Assembly (NCBI GenBank): GCA_035528295.1
Contig: DATKYY010000042.1
Coordinates: 1 to 34,447 of the forward strand
From: G020353235 sp035528295
GTDB lineage: Bacteria > Chloroflexota > Dehalococcoidia > Dehalococcoidales > JAUYDJ01
Reading direction: 5' to 3'
Length of the DNA: 34,447 nucleotides
Notes under the pieces: model-generated
What the model was told of the DNA's origin: nothing
Database searches by the model: none
What the model saw: the letters and a program-made list of their open reading frames with translations, nothing else
In this document: positions 1 through 8,113 of the stretch, piece by piece
Layout: every line of letters begins with the position of its first letter
Position numbering within the stretch: the first letter of the stretch is position 1
Program-made: the position numbers and the translations under genes

Positions 1-224
1 TGAAGGGTTCGTCTACAACAGGCGCTGACCTTAAACTGGTTGGCTACGTGTTCATGTTAATTGCAGCCTGGTATATCTGCGGAATAGCCAGCGAGCCCTT
101 CTTGAAAGCCCTTGAAGGACAGGCTCCAACCAGCCCGGTACATGTTATTATATTCTTGGTACTGGGATGGCTTTTTCTATTTCTGGGTCACTACAAATCA
201 CGCCACGGAGTTTCGGGCTCATAA
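1..224 (+). CDS. Small two-helix membrane protein (5' end at window edge)
   Basis: The frame is open from the first base to a TAA at 222-224, giving at least 73 residues. Two hydrophobic segments are visible, one around LVGYVFMLIAAWYICG and one around VHVIIFLVLGWLFLFLG. They are separated by a short polar loop, and the tail is basic. The codon straddling the left edge ends in TG, so the true start could lie exactly one base outside the window; an internal ATG at 54 would cut into the first helix and is less likely. It ends 39 bases before the methyltransferase-like gene on the same strand, so the two may be co-transcribed. I do not recognise a family and give no function. Confidence 0.6.
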   Translation, partial: KGSSTTGADLKLVGYVFMLIAAWYICGIASEPFLKALEGQAPTSPVHVIIFLVLGWLFLFLGHYKSRHGVSGS

Positions 225-263
225 CCCGTTGCTACCCGGGAAGTTAATAATTAAAGGAAGGCG

Positions 264-833
264 ATGTCGCTCATACCAGCTTTTGAAATTGGCGTATGGA
301 ATGCCTGGCTCTTTATGGGCATTTTTCTGCTGCAATGGCTGGCGGTAAGTCTGGCCGGCGAAAGGGTATCTCAAAGAACCGGGCATCCGGCTGATATGAA
401 GCGGAGCAAATCGGAGCGGCGAACCGGCATAGCCGCCATGATAACCTGGCTCATGGCGACTATCTACTCGGTTTTTCTGCCCTTGCAGCTGGGGACGGCG
501 TGGTTCTATATCGGACTCGGTGTTTTTCTGGCCGGGCTGATTATGCTTATCGTCGCCACCTTGAATTTTGCTACGGCACCACAGCATAAGCCGATTACTA
601 TCGGCTTCTATCGCTACTCACGGCACCCGATGTATCTGGCCATGTTCCTGATATATATCGGGACCAGCCTCGCCTCCGCCTCATGGCTGTTTTTCCTGCT
701 GGCCATGGTGACCGTTATCCTGGTGCAGCCGGAGGCAAGGCTTGAAGAAAGGTATTGCCTGAAGAGATATGGCAAAGCCTACCGTGAATATCTGAAAAAG
801 ACCCCGAGATGGGTGGGCATACTGAAATCTTAG
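264..833 (+). CDS. Isoprenylcysteine carboxyl methyltransferase-like membrane methyltransferase
   Basis: This 189-residue integral membrane protein belongs to the ICMT/phospholipid methyltransferase-like group, whose members transfer a methyl group from S-adenosylmethionine at the membrane. The C-terminal half has the family hallmarks: the YRYSRHPMYL motif near residues 114-123, then two hydrophobic helices, then an E-A-R-L-E-E-R segment and the closing G-K-A-Y-R-E-Y-L-K block with P-R-W. These are the SAM- and substrate-site elements of the family. The N-terminal half contributes two or three further membrane helices. The ATG is preceded by AAGGAAG at 254-260, a good ribosome binding site. 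Bacterial members have diverse and mostly unproven substrates, so only the family call is secure. Confidence 0.8.
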   Translation: MSLIPAFEIGVWNAWLFMGIFLLQWLAVSLAGERVSQRTGHPADMKRSKSERRTGIAAMITWLMATIYSVFLPLQLGTAWFYIGLGVFLAGLIMLIVATLNFATAPQHKPITIGFYRYSRHPMYLAMFLIYIGTSLASASWLFFLLAMVTVILVQPEARLEERYCLKRYGKAYREYLKKTPRWVGILKS

Positions 834-867
834 CGGTTTCGAATCCAGCCCCCGCCTTAAAACTGGA

Positions 868-896
868 TTGACAATTAATGGGGTAAAGGGTAGGCT
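868..896 (+). promoter_or_regulatory. Promoter before the 295-aa gene
   Basis: A perfect TTGACA at 868-873 is followed after 17 bases by TAGGCT at 891-896. The -35 box and spacing are ideal while the -10 box is weak (3 of 6). Transcription would start near 903, a short distance before the ATG at 927. Confidence 0.5.
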
Positions 897-926
897 TAGG
901 TCGTCGCCAAACGAGGGTAGTGACGT

Positions 927-1814
927 ATGGATTTTTTAACCCGTAACAGGCTGAAGGAAGTTCTATTTTTAACGCCGGTAAAGGCGCAAAGTGACCATCT
1001 GCCCCAAAATAAAATCAGATTATTGCATTGTGATGCTAAAGGCAATATAAATTCCACCGTTACTGAGGACTCGGTTTACCGGCTGGCTAGAAATTATATC
1101 CAGAAGCTAGAAAGTGACCATAAATACGGGGTCATTTTAGGGGTGGAGGTTATTTCCGGTAATTATGTGCCGTTTGCGGTTGAAATTAGCTCGGAGCAAG
1201 CCAGTGCTTTGGAAAGAATTTTCGAGCACGCTATTAAGAGGGGAATAGTGCCTTATGTCCTGAAAAAATATCCCAAAGACATCATTAAACTGGGTAAAGA
1301 CGAGCTTAAGGAGATAAGAAAACAGTACGAACAGTCAAGGTTAGAGACCACTGCCAAGGGAATGCCCGAGGTATTAAAAAGACTGGCCGATTATCCCGAA
1401 GAGGGCATTGCGGTGGCGGTGCCAATCTACAAGGCGCAGTATCATTATCCCCTGGTTATTCTCAAACGGCTTGCTTCAGGCGAACCAGCCCAAAAAGATA
1501 TGCAAAGGGTTTTGATATTGGACAATGAGGGGGACCTGGGCATTATCGGAGTACCCCGGGACATACTGGGAAAGACCGAAAGAAAATTAAGGGACTGGAA
1601 AAAGAAGAGTGGCCGGGCGGGGTGCATTCTTTATTCCCGAGATGCCGACAACCTCATTATGAGCTACATGGAAATCAGCGAATTCCAGCGAAAAGCATTA
1701 AATACCATAAAAAGACATTTTGAGGAGACCGGGCACGGCAAACGCCCCATTTCTACCGAGGTTCAGGGTGTTTTGACCAAAGCCAAAGGCCTCATATCCT
1801 CCGGGTATAAATAG
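927..1814 (+). CDS. Unrecognised 295-aa soluble protein
   Basis: The protein is 295 residues, rich in Lys and charged residues, with no membrane segment, signal peptide or cysteine cluster. The first half alternates predicted strands and helices (for example GVILGVEVISGNYVPFAVEI, about residues 68-87). The middle has a strongly charged helical stretch around residues 110-145, and the C-terminal half again looks alpha/beta. I do not recognise a domain. GAGGG at 912-916 lies 10 bases before the ATG, and a TTGACA-type promoter sits just upstream, so it is probably monocistronic. It ends 11 bases from the convergent antiporter gene. Codon use looks like its neighbours. A DNA- or RNA-binding role would fit the charge but is only a guess. 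Confidence 0.75.
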   Translation: MDFLTRNRLKEVLFLTPVKAQSDHLPQNKIRLLHCDAKGNINSTVTEDSVYRLARNYIQKLESDHKYGVILGVEVISGNYVPFAVEISSEQASALERIFEHAIKRGIVPYVLKKYPKDIIKLGKDELKEIRKQYEQSRLETTAKGMPEVLKRLADYPEEGIAVAVPIYKAQYHYPLVILKRLASGEPAQKDMQRVLILDNEGDLGIIGVPRDILGKTERKLRDWKKKSGRAGCILYSRDADNLIMSYMEISEFQRKALNTIKRHFEETGHGKRPISTEVQGVLTKAKGLISSGYK

Positions 1815-1825
1815 ACCGGCTCTCT

Positions 1826-3169
1826 TCACTTTTTACCGCTGGTGAATAGTTTGCTGCCGATAGGGGTTACTTTCGTTGATTCCGCCTTTGATTTCCTCAG
1901 GATATTGGCCGGTAAAGTGAGCTTAAAACCCAGCTTTGGTATCCCCGGGGAAAAGAGCCACTGATATAAATCGGCCAGTTTTGTTTTTTCGATGAATATT
2001 ATTAGCAGTGAAGTCATTACGATACTCGTTAGAACTACACCGTAGACCACATTCATTATCAATTCCCCCCCCAGAATCCCCTGTTGAAATGGGATTGAAG
2101 CCAGAACGGCGGCGGCCAGGCCTTTCGGCACCATGACGGCTATTATTGAGGCGTCTCTTACCGGTATTGATTTGCTGACCGTCAGTTTGACCACCGGCAG
2201 GCGCAGGATGAAAGCGAGCATGGTGAAAATTAAGGCTAGCTGAATCAACCATCCGCTTATCAATTCGAGAGATATGCCCAGGAAAACGAAGAAGAAGGTT
2301 TTCAGTAAAAAGGCGACCTCACTGAAGAAGGCCCTTTCTGCTTCGCTAAGACCGGCGGTCTCTTTGGTTTGAGGCTTTTTGAAGACATAGAACCGGATTG
2401 ATTCTAAATTGCCAATGGTAACTCCAAAAGCCAGTGCCGAAATGGGTCCGCTGAAATTAAGCAGTTCCACAACTCCAAAAATGATAAAGACAAAAGCCGC
2501 GGTGGTAAACATGGAGTTTTTAATGGCATGTATTCTATTAAGCAGCCTTGACCAGATAAACGCCCCGACGATGCCAAAAATAATGGCTACCAGAAACGAA
2601 GCAATCAGGTTACCGGTAACCGGGGCGACCTCGAATTTGCCCAGTCGGTAAGCTTCAATAAGGGCAATAGTGATGACAATACTGAGGACATCAGTCACCG
2701 ATGACTCTACCGATAACATCGTTTGGCTATCTTTTCGTATTCTAAGCTGGTGAGCAAGGGGAACAACTATGGCTTCGGAGATTGAGCCAACAATAGCCCC
2801 CAGGATAAAGGCGGGTATTAATTCCAGGTCGGTGAGCCACAGCGCCACCCCGGCGGTAGCCCCCATGGTGAGGAAGAAAGTAGCCATGGTTAGGAGCATG
2901 GCGCCACCCATGGTGGAGATAAGAGAGCCAATTTCGAGGGCAGTGCCATTTTCGAATAAGAGGATGATCAGGGTGAGCGTGGCCAGAATCATGCCGGCGG
3001 TTCCGAAGTCTTCGGTTGACACCAGACCCAAAACGGGGCCGACGCAGATACCAATGATAATCAGTAAAAGAACGTCAGGGACTCTGGTGCGGCGGAATAT
3101 AGCCGTAAAAAGATGGGCCAGAAAAACCAGGATGCCGACGAAGGCTATTACCGGAGCTATATCTTGCAT
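1826..3169 (-). CDS. Cation:proton antiporter (CPA family)
   Basis: This 447-residue polytopic membrane protein has about twelve hydrophobic segments filling residues 1-390 and a short basic cytoplasmic tail. It fits the monovalent cation:proton antiporter (Na+/H+ exchanger) superfamily. The N-terminal RVPDVLLLIIIGICVGP stretch (about 29-45) is the typical 'resolution of first helices' region. SISEAIVVPL (129-138) and ESSVTDVLSIV (155-165) occupy the places of the two unwound-helix and ion-site motifs. The acidic residue D160 is the likely transport site. SEA instead of the more usual TDP suggests a divergent subgroup. There is no RCK/TrkA domain at the C terminus. It probably exchanges Na+ or K+ for H+ at the cytoplasmic membrane. 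It is transcribed divergently from the trp operon. Confidence 0.85.
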   Translation of the reverse strand: MQDIAPVIAFVGILVFLAHLFTAIFRRTRVPDVLLLIIIGICVGPVLGLVSTEDFGTAGMILATLTLIILLFENGTALEIGSLISTMGGAMLLTMATFFLTMGATAGVALWLTDLELIPAFILGAIVGSISEAIVVPLAHQLRIRKDSQTMLSVESSVTDVLSIVITIALIEAYRLGKFEVAPVTGNLIASFLVAIIFGIVGAFIWSRLLNRIHAIKNSMFTTAAFVFIIFGVVELLNFSGPISALAFGVTIGNLESIRFYVFKKPQTKETAGLSEAERAFFSEVAFLLKTFFFVFLGISLELISGWLIQLALIFTMLAFILRLPVVKLTVSKSIPVRDASIIAVMVPKGLAAAVLASIPFQQGILGGELIMNVVYGVVLTSIVMTSLLIIFIEKTKLADLYQWLFSPGIPKLGFKLTLPANILRKSKAESTKVTPIGSKLFTSGKK

Positions 3170-3206
3170 ATATATGCCTTTTATCTAAAGCAAGATGGGT
3201 AATAGC

Positions 3207-3236
3207 ATCATTGCCCAATTCAACTGTCGCTGTCAA
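3207..3236 (-). promoter_or_regulatory. Promoter of the antiporter gene
   Basis: On the minus strand TTGACA (complement of 3231-3236) is followed after 18 bases by AATGAT (complement of 3207-3212). Transcription would begin near 3200, about 30 bases before the ATG at 3169. It is divergent from the trp promoter, with the two -35 boxes about 45 bases apart. Confidence 0.45.
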
Positions 3237-3279
3237 GCCCGCATTCTCTCCGTTTTCGGACTGTAATTACCGGTGTCGC

Positions 3280-3308
3280 TTGACAAAGGCGGCTCGTCCT
3301 TTTATAAT
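3280..3308 (+). promoter_or_regulatory. trp operon promoter, full consensus
   Basis: TTGACA at 3280-3285 and TATAAT at 3303-3308 are separated by exactly 17 bases. Both boxes match the sigma-70/SigA consensus at every position. The predicted start is near 3315, which places the whole T-box leader in the transcript. A promoter this strong suggests that regulation is mostly by the leader and not by initiation. Confidence 0.9.
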
Positions 3309-3314
3309 CTAGGA

Positions 3315-3603
3315 CAATTGAATAGTGCTAAAGGCTGCGAACGAGAGTAGTAGCTCTTAAGCGAGGCTCAGAGAGCCGGGTGAGGTGTGAGCCGGTGCCA
3401 GCGCCAGGAGTGAATGGGCTCGGGAGCTTCAAGCCGAAAGGGTTCGCCCGATTAGGTGTTGACGGAGCGGGCACCGTTATCAGAGCCCAGGGTATCGCTT
3501 TAAGATAAGGCCGTACCTGAAAGAGATGGTTGCTAAACTAGCGATTAATTAGGGTGGCACCGCGAAGGATTAACCTCTCGCCCCTATGGCGAGAGGTTTT
3601 TTT
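3315..3603 (+). promoter_or_regulatory. T-box leader responding to uncharged tRNA-Trp
   Basis: This is a tRNA-sensing T-box riboswitch. The T-box core AGGGTGGCACCGCG lies at 3551-3564. The Stem I specifier loop has AGTA at 3346-3349 facing GAA at 3412-3414, framed by CGAG (3342-3345) pairing with CTCG (3419-3422). The specifier codon is TGG at 3415-3417, that is, tryptophan. The bulge sequence TGGC would pair with a GCCA acceptor end, matching the usual G discriminator base of bacterial tRNA-Trp. AGGG (3551-3554) can pair with CCCT (3582-3585) to form the antiterminator, in competition with the terminator. Uncharged tRNA-Trp should therefore permit read-through into trpE. The AGAGAGCC...GTGAGCC apical Stem I elements are also visible around 3371-3393. 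Confidence 0.96.
3574..3603 (+). terminator. Intrinsic terminator of the T-box leader
   Basis: CCTCTCGCC (3574-3582) pairs perfectly with GGCGAGAGG (3588-3596) across a five-base loop and is followed by seven T residues (3597-3603). It is the off-state of the T-box switch and lies 23 bases before the trpE start. Confidence 0.95.
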
Positions 3604-3626
3604 ATTGCCTTATTGGTGGAGGTTAG

Positions 3627-5099
3627 ATGTATTACCCGACATTGGCTGAGGTTAAGAAACATAAGCAGGACGGTAACCGGGTCCCCATTTACCGCGAAAT
3701 CGTGGCTGACCTGGAGACACCGGTGTCGGCTTTCCTGAAGGTGAATCGTGGTGGCTATTCCTTCCTGCTGGAGAGTGTTGAGGGCGGCCAGCGGCTGGCC
3801 CGCTACAGCTTCATCGGCACCGAGCCGTACAAGGTAATAGTTACCAGGGGTGAGGATAGGGCTGACCCTCTCCCCCTCATTGCTGATGAGTTAAACAAAT
3901 ATAAAATAGTGCCGGTCAGCGGTCTGCCCCGCTTCTGCGGTGGTGCCGTCGGTTATCTTGCCTATGAGACGGTAAGTCGCTTTGAGGAGCTACCCTCTCC
4001 GGACAGCGACCCTCTGGGCTTGCCGGAATCGCTGTTTATGTTTGTCGATACCATGCTCGTCTTTGACCATGTTACTCATAAAATTAAGGTCTTGAGCCAT
4101 GTTTATCTCGATGGGGATATAGAGAAAGCCTATCAGGAGGCCGTAGCCAGGATTGACAGTCTGGTGGAGAGGCTGAAACAACCGCTGGAGACCAGTCAAC
4201 ACCCCGGACCGGCGGCTCATCCCGGGAGCAACGGCCGGCTTGCCTCCAACTTTACCCGGCAGGACTTTGAAGCCAGCGTGCTTAAGGTAAAGCGTTACAT
4301 CACCGCCGGCGAGGCTATTCAGGTGGTGCTTTCCCAGCGCCTGGCCCGACCTACTGAGGTGGCCCCTTTTGAGATATATCGGGCGCTGCGCACCATAAAC
4401 CCTTCCCCGTATATGTTCTTTCTCGATTTTATCGATTTTCATATCATTGGTGCTTCCCCGGAGATTCTGGTCAGGGTGGAGGATGGCATGGTGATGACCC
4501 GTCCCCTGGCCGGGACCAGACCGAGGGGGAAAAACCCGGATGAAGACCTGATGCTGGAGAAAGAGCTCCGCGGCGATGAGAAGGAGTGTGCCGAGCATAT
4601 CATGCTGGTGGATTTGGGGCGTAATGACATCGGGCGGGTAAGCGAGCCGGGCACGGTTAAGGTCAGTGACCTGATGGAAGTGGAGCGTTACTCCCATGTT
4701 ATGCACCTGGTTACTCATGTGCAGGGCAAGCTGCGGCGTGATATGACCGCCTTCGATGCCCTGCGGGCCTGCTTTCCGGCCGGCACCGTATCCGGCGCCC
4801 CCAAGATCCGGGCGATGGAGATAATCGCTGAATTTGAGCCGGAGCAAAGGGGCCCCTACGCCGGGGCGGTGGGCTACTTCTCTTTCTCGGGCAATATGGA
4901 CATGGCGATTGCGATCAGAACCATGGTGATGAGTAAGGGCATTGCCTATATACAGGCGGGTGGGGGGATTGTTTATGACAGTGTGCCTGAGCGTGAGTAT
5001 GAGGAAACCATGAATAAAGCACGGGCACTGCTTAAGGCGGTTGACCAGGCGGAGAGCACCAACCTGGCCACCGGGGAGAGTCATGCTGCTACTGATTGA
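3627..5099 (+). CDS. trpE: Anthranilate synthase component I
   Basis: TrpE converts chorismate plus ammonia (supplied by TrpG) to anthranilate, the first committed step of tryptophan synthesis. At 490 residues it has the usual length. The N-terminal domain carries FLLESVEGG (residues 46-54); Ser50 lies in the LLES element that binds feedback-inhibiting tryptophan, so the enzyme is probably Trp-inhibited. The chorismate-binding half shows RPLAGTRPRG, DLGRNDIGRV, FPAGTVSGAPKIRAM and GGGIVYDSVPEREYEE, all conserved catalytic and Mg-binding blocks. GGAGG at 3618-3622 sets the ATG at 3627. It is the first gene after the T-box leader, and its last 17 bases overlap trpG, a typical arrangement for stoichiometric synthesis of the two subunits. 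Confidence 0.97.
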   Translation: MYYPTLAEVKKHKQDGNRVPIYREIVADLETPVSAFLKVNRGGYSFLLESVEGGQRLARYSFIGTEPYKVIVTRGEDRADPLPLIADELNKYKIVPVSGLPRFCGGAVGYLAYETVSRFEELPSPDSDPLGLPESLFMFVDTMLVFDHVTHKIKVLSHVYLDGDIEKAYQEAVARIDSLVERLKQPLETSQHPGPAAHPGSNGRLASNFTRQDFEASVLKVKRYITAGEAIQVVLSQRLARPTEVAPFEIYRALRTINPSPYMFFLDFIDFHIIGASPEILVRVEDGMVMTRPLAGTRPRGKNPDEDLMLEKELRGDEKECAEHIMLVDLGRNDIGRVSEPGTVKVSDLMEVERYSHVMHLVTHVQGKLRRDMTAFDALRACFPAGTVSGAPKIRAMEIIAEFEPEQRGPYAGAVGYFSFSGNMDMAIAIRTMVMSKGIAYIQAGGGIVYDSVPEREYEETMNKARALLKAVDQAESTNLATGESHAATD

Positions 5100-5655
5100 T
5101 AACTATGATAGCTTCACCTACAACCTCTTCCAGTACCTGAGCGAGTTAGGCGAAGAGGTGGTGGTGAGGCGCAATGATAAGACAACTCTCAAGGAGATCG
5201 AGGGGCTGAAGCCGGAGCGCATCGTCATCTCGCCGGGGCCGTCGGTTCCACAGCGGGCGGGCATCTCCAACGATGTCATCCGCCATTTCGGTGCCCGGCT
5301 GCCGATACTCGGTGTCTGCCTGGGGCATCAATGCATCGGTTACAGCTACGGCGGCTTAATCGGGCAGGCCGGAGAGATTAGGCACGGCAAGTCCTCGCTA
5401 ATCTATCACCACGGTCAGGGGGTAATGGCCGGTCTCCCCGAGCCTTTCTCCGCAATCCGCTACCACTCGCTGGTAGTGCAGCGCGAGGGGCTTCCGGACT
5501 GCCTTGAAGTAACCGCCTGGACCGCTGACGGTGAAATTATGGGCTTGCGGCACCGCCAATACCCGGTGGAGGGTGTCCAGTTTCACCCCGAATCGTTTAT
5601 GACCGAGACCGGTAAGGATATATTGCAAAACTTCTTACTGGGAAGGAGGGAATAA
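5083..5655 (+). CDS. trpG: Anthranilate synthase component II (glutamine amidotransferase)
   Basis: TrpG hydrolyses glutamine and passes ammonia to TrpE. It is a 190-residue class I glutamine amidotransferase. It opens with the typical MLLLIDNYDSFTYNLFQYL. The nucleophile is Cys79 in GVCLGHQCIG, and the other triad residues are His168 and Glu170 in QFHPESF. An in-frame upstream start at 5041 would add 14 residues that lie inside trpE and do not resemble the family. The ATG at 5083 is preferred because it follows a GGGGAG element and gives the conserved N terminus. The gene overlaps the trpE end by 17 bases and stops 3 bases before trpD. There is no fused phosphoribosyltransferase domain, so it is a stand-alone TrpG (possibly shared with folate synthesis, which cannot be judged here). 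Confidence 0.97.
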   Translation: MLLLIDNYDSFTYNLFQYLSELGEEVVVRRNDKTTLKEIEGLKPERIVISPGPSVPQRAGISNDVIRHFGARLPILGVCLGHQCIGYSYGGLIGQAGEIRHGKSSLIYHHGQGVMAGLPEPFSAIRYHSLVVQREGLPDCLEVTAWTADGEIMGLRHRQYPVEGVQFHPESFMTETGKDILQNFLLGRRE

Positions 5656-5658
5656 GGC

Positions 5659-6684
5659 ATGATTAAAGAAGCGATTAGCTCTCTGGTTTCAGGGCGTTCC
5701 CTGACTATGGACGAAGCCGCTATGGTGATGGAAGAGATAATGCAGGGGGAGGCTACTCAGGCTCAATTTGGTGCCTTTGTCACCGCCCTCAGGCTCAAGG
5801 GGGAAACGGTTGACGAAATCGTTGGCCTGGCTAAGACGATGAGGTCTAAGGTAGTGCCCGTGGTTACCGCTGGAGCGGTGGTGGATACCTGCGGCACCGG
5901 TGGTGACGGTTCGTGTACTTTTAACATCTCGACGACGGCTGCCTTTGTTGCCGCCGGCGCCGGGCTTAAAGTGGCCAAGCATGGCAACCGGGCGATGAGC
6001 AGCCAGTGCGGCAGTGCCGATGTGCTGGAGGCACTGGGCGTCAAGATTGACCTTAATGCGGGGCAGGTGCAGCGATGTCTGGAAGAGGTGGGGATGGGGT
6101 TCATGTTCGCCCCGATATTTCATCCGGCGATGAAATATGCGGTGGCGCCCCGGCGCGAGATAGGCATCCGCACCGTGTTCAATATCCTCGGCCCGCTGAC
6201 CAATCCGGCCGGCGCTCAAGCCCAGGTGCTGGGGGTGGCTGATGGGTTGCTCGCCGAGAAGATGGCCCTGGTGCTTCATGGTCTGGGCTGTAAGCATGCC
6301 CTGGTGGTTCATGGTGACGACGGCCTGGATGAAGTTACCGTTACCGGTAAAACAGAGGTCTACGAGGTAAAAGACAATTATATCAAGAGCTACTTCATCA
6401 GCCCGGAGGACTTCGGGTTACCCCGGGCTGAACTGGACTGCTTGCGGGGTGGCACCGCTGCCGAAAATGCCGCCTGTCTGCGTAATATCCTGGGCGGTGC
6501 TACCGGCCCCCAGCGGGATGTGGTGCTGCTGAATGCGGCGGCGGCACTGATGGTGGGCGGCGGGGTGGACACCCTCCAGCAGGGGATAGCCCGGGCGGGA
6601 GAGATAATAGACAGTGGCCAGGCTACGGCCAAGCTGGAACAACTGGTCAGGTTCAGCCAGAGCCTGGTTCAGGAGGGGGAGTGA
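5659..6684 (+). CDS. trpD: Anthranilate phosphoribosyltransferase
   Basis: TrpD joins anthranilate and phosphoribosyl pyrophosphate to give phosphoribosyl-anthranilate. The 341-residue length is standard. Residues 1-65 form the small helical domain. The PRPP-binding loop is D-T-C-G-T-G-G-D-G at 76-84, followed by the KHGNR motif at 107-111 and ASGSADVLE-type residues (here C-G-S-A-D-V-L-E) at 117-124. Later NILGPLTNPA and the V-H-G-x-D-G-L-D-E block are the other family signatures. The ribosome site GGAAGGAGGG sits inside the end of trpG. The stop codon shares a GTGA with the trpC start, implying translational coupling. Confidence 0.97.
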   Translation: MIKEAISSLVSGRSLTMDEAAMVMEEIMQGEATQAQFGAFVTALRLKGETVDEIVGLAKTMRSKVVPVVTAGAVVDTCGTGGDGSCTFNISTTAAFVAAGAGLKVAKHGNRAMSSQCGSADVLEALGVKIDLNAGQVQRCLEEVGMGFMFAPIFHPAMKYAVAPRREIGIRTVFNILGPLTNPAGAQAQVLGVADGLLAEKMALVLHGLGCKHALVVHGDDGLDEVTVTGKTEVYEVKDNYIKSYFISPEDFGLPRAELDCLRGGTAAENAACLRNILGGATGPQRDVVLLNAAAALMVGGGVDTLQQGIARAGEIIDSGQATAKLEQLVRFSQSLVQEGE

Positions 6685-7457
6685 TTTTAGACCGGATTGT
6701 CGCCGATAGCCAGCATGACCTGGAAAAGAGAAAACGCAGCTTGCCTCTGGCGGAGCTGAAAAAGATGGCGCTGGCACAACCGCCGCCGCTGGATTTAGCT
6801 TCGGCGCTGCGTGGCGATGGCATCAGGCTTATTGCCGAGGTCAAAAAGGCATCGCCCTCCCGGGGCGTTATTCGTGCCGATTTTGACCCGGTGGCGATAG
6901 CCCGGATTTATGCGGCTAACGGGGCAGCGGCAATATCAGTGCTGACTGAGAGCAAATACTTTCAGGGTAGCCTCAGTCACTTAAAAGACATTAGTGACGG
7001 GCTGGCAAATAAGGGGCTGCCCCTGCTCCGCAAGGATTTTATCTTTGACCCCTATCAGGTCTATCAGTCCCGAGCCTGTGGCGCCGACAGCCTGCTTCTC
7101 ATTGTGGCTATTCTGACGCCGGAAAAGCTCGGCGAGCTGCTGGAACTGAGCCATGAATTGAAGATGAGCTGTCTGGTAGAGGTGCATAATGAAGCCGAGC
7201 TTGAAACTGCCCTGAAAAGCGAAGCTAAGATTATCGGCATCAACAACCGGGACTTAAAGACTTTGGCTGTGGACCTGACGGTTACCCGGCGTCTCCGCCC
7301 CCTTATCCCCCGGGATAGAATCGTGGTCAGCGAAAGCGGCCTGAAGAGCCGTAGTGATATCGAAAAGATGAAAGGGTGGGGGGTGGATGCGGTCCTGGTT
7401 GGCGGGTCCTTAATGTCGGCAGCGGACATCGCCGCCAGGATGCGGGAGCTGCTATGA
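6681..7457 (+). CDS. trpC: Indole-3-glycerol phosphate synthase
   Basis: TrpC closes the indole ring, converting CdRP to indole-3-glycerol phosphate. It is a 258-residue single (beta/alpha)8 barrel, not fused to TrpF. IAEVKKASPSRG (51-62) holds the catalytic lysine and the Glu of the first strand. SVLTE, LLRKDFIFDPYQ, VEVHNE, GINNRDL and SESGL-type blocks follow in barrel order with phosphate-binding VGGSLM at the end. The start is GTG at 6681, part of the GTGA overlap with the trpD stop, with AGGAGGGG at 6671-6678 as the ribosome site. Its stop overlaps the trpF ATG. Confidence 0.97.
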   Translation: MILDRIVADSQHDLEKRKRSLPLAELKKMALAQPPPLDLASALRGDGIRLIAEVKKASPSRGVIRADFDPVAIARIYAANGAAAISVLTESKYFQGSLSHLKDISDGLANKGLPLLRKDFIFDPYQVYQSRACGADSLLLIVAILTPEKLGELLELSHELKMSCLVEVHNEAELETALKSEAKIIGINNRDLKTLAVDLTVTRRLRPLIPRDRIVVSESGLKSRSDIEKMKGWGVDAVLVGGSLMSAADIAARMRELL

Positions 7458-8113
7458 CCAGAATTAAAATCTGTGGCCTGACCGAGGTAGAGACGGCTCT
7501 GGCGGCGGCCCGAGCCGGTGTTGATTTTCTGGGGCTGGTCTTCGCCCCCAGCCGGCGTCGGGTCTCTCCGGAAGAGGCATTGCCGGTAGTGGCGGCGGTT
7601 CATGAGCTAAAACCTCGCCCTATACTGGTGGGCGTTTTTGTCAACGCCCCGGCTCAGGAGGTTAATTCTATTGCCGACTCTTGCCGGCTGGACCGGGTGC
7701 AGCTCAGCGGCGATGAAACCTGGTGCTACTGCCGCAAAATTAAGCGCCCGATTATTAAAGTAGTCCACGTGCCCGCCGGCAAGAGGGCGGAATCAGTGAT
7801 ATATAAGATAGACATGGGCTACCGTCTATGCCCGGAAGGTGAGCTTATCTGCCTGCTTGATTCGCCGGTCAAAAATGCTTATGGTGGAACTGGCGAAGTC
7901 TTTGACTGGCAACTGGCTAAAGAGGTATCGGCCCGGTTTCCGGTGATTATCGCCGGGGGGCTTACCCCGGATAATGTCGGTCAGCTGGTCAGTGTCGCCA
8001 GACCGTGGGGGGTTGATGTCTCCAGCGGTGTCGAGACTAACGGTCAAAAAGACGCTTTAAAAATCAGTGCCTTTGTGGAGATGGTAAAAAGAGCCGGTAA
8101 GGAGGCGGGATGA
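7454..8113 (+). CDS. trpF: Phosphoribosylanthranilate isomerase
   Basis: TrpF isomerises phosphoribosyl-anthranilate to CdRP. The 219-residue barrel starts M-T-R-I-K-I-C-G-L-T, giving the catalytic Cys7. FAPSRRRVSPE is the loop after the second strand. The catalytic Asp is in LLDSPV, followed by the phosphate-binding GGTGEVFDW and AGGLTPDNV, and the VDVSSGVET signature. The ATG at 7454 is part of an ATGA overlap with the trpC stop; a longer in-frame start upstream is rejected because it would lie inside trpC. Its own stop overlaps trpB by ATGA. In the operon trpF follows trpC as a separate gene. Confidence 0.96.
   Translation: MTRIKICGLTEVETALAAARAGVDFLGLVFAPSRRRVSPEEALPVVAAVHELKPRPILVGVFVNAPAQEVNSIADSCRLDRVQLSGDETWCYCRKIKRPIIKVVHVPAGKRAESVIYKIDMGYRLCPEGELICLLDSPVKNAYGGTGEVFDWQLAKEVSARFPVIIAGGLTPDNVGQLVSVARPWGVDVSSGVETNGQKDALKISAFVEMVKRAGKEAG

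Noticed and set aside
3990..5084. A 364-codon open frame antisense to trpE
   Set aside because: It lies fully inside the conserved trpE gene, has low-complexity composition and no ribosome site. It is a GC-driven shadow.
5689..6312. A 207-codon minus-strand frame inside trpD
   Set aside because: trpD is certain on the other strand, and the translation is rich in His/Gly/Arg with no domain.
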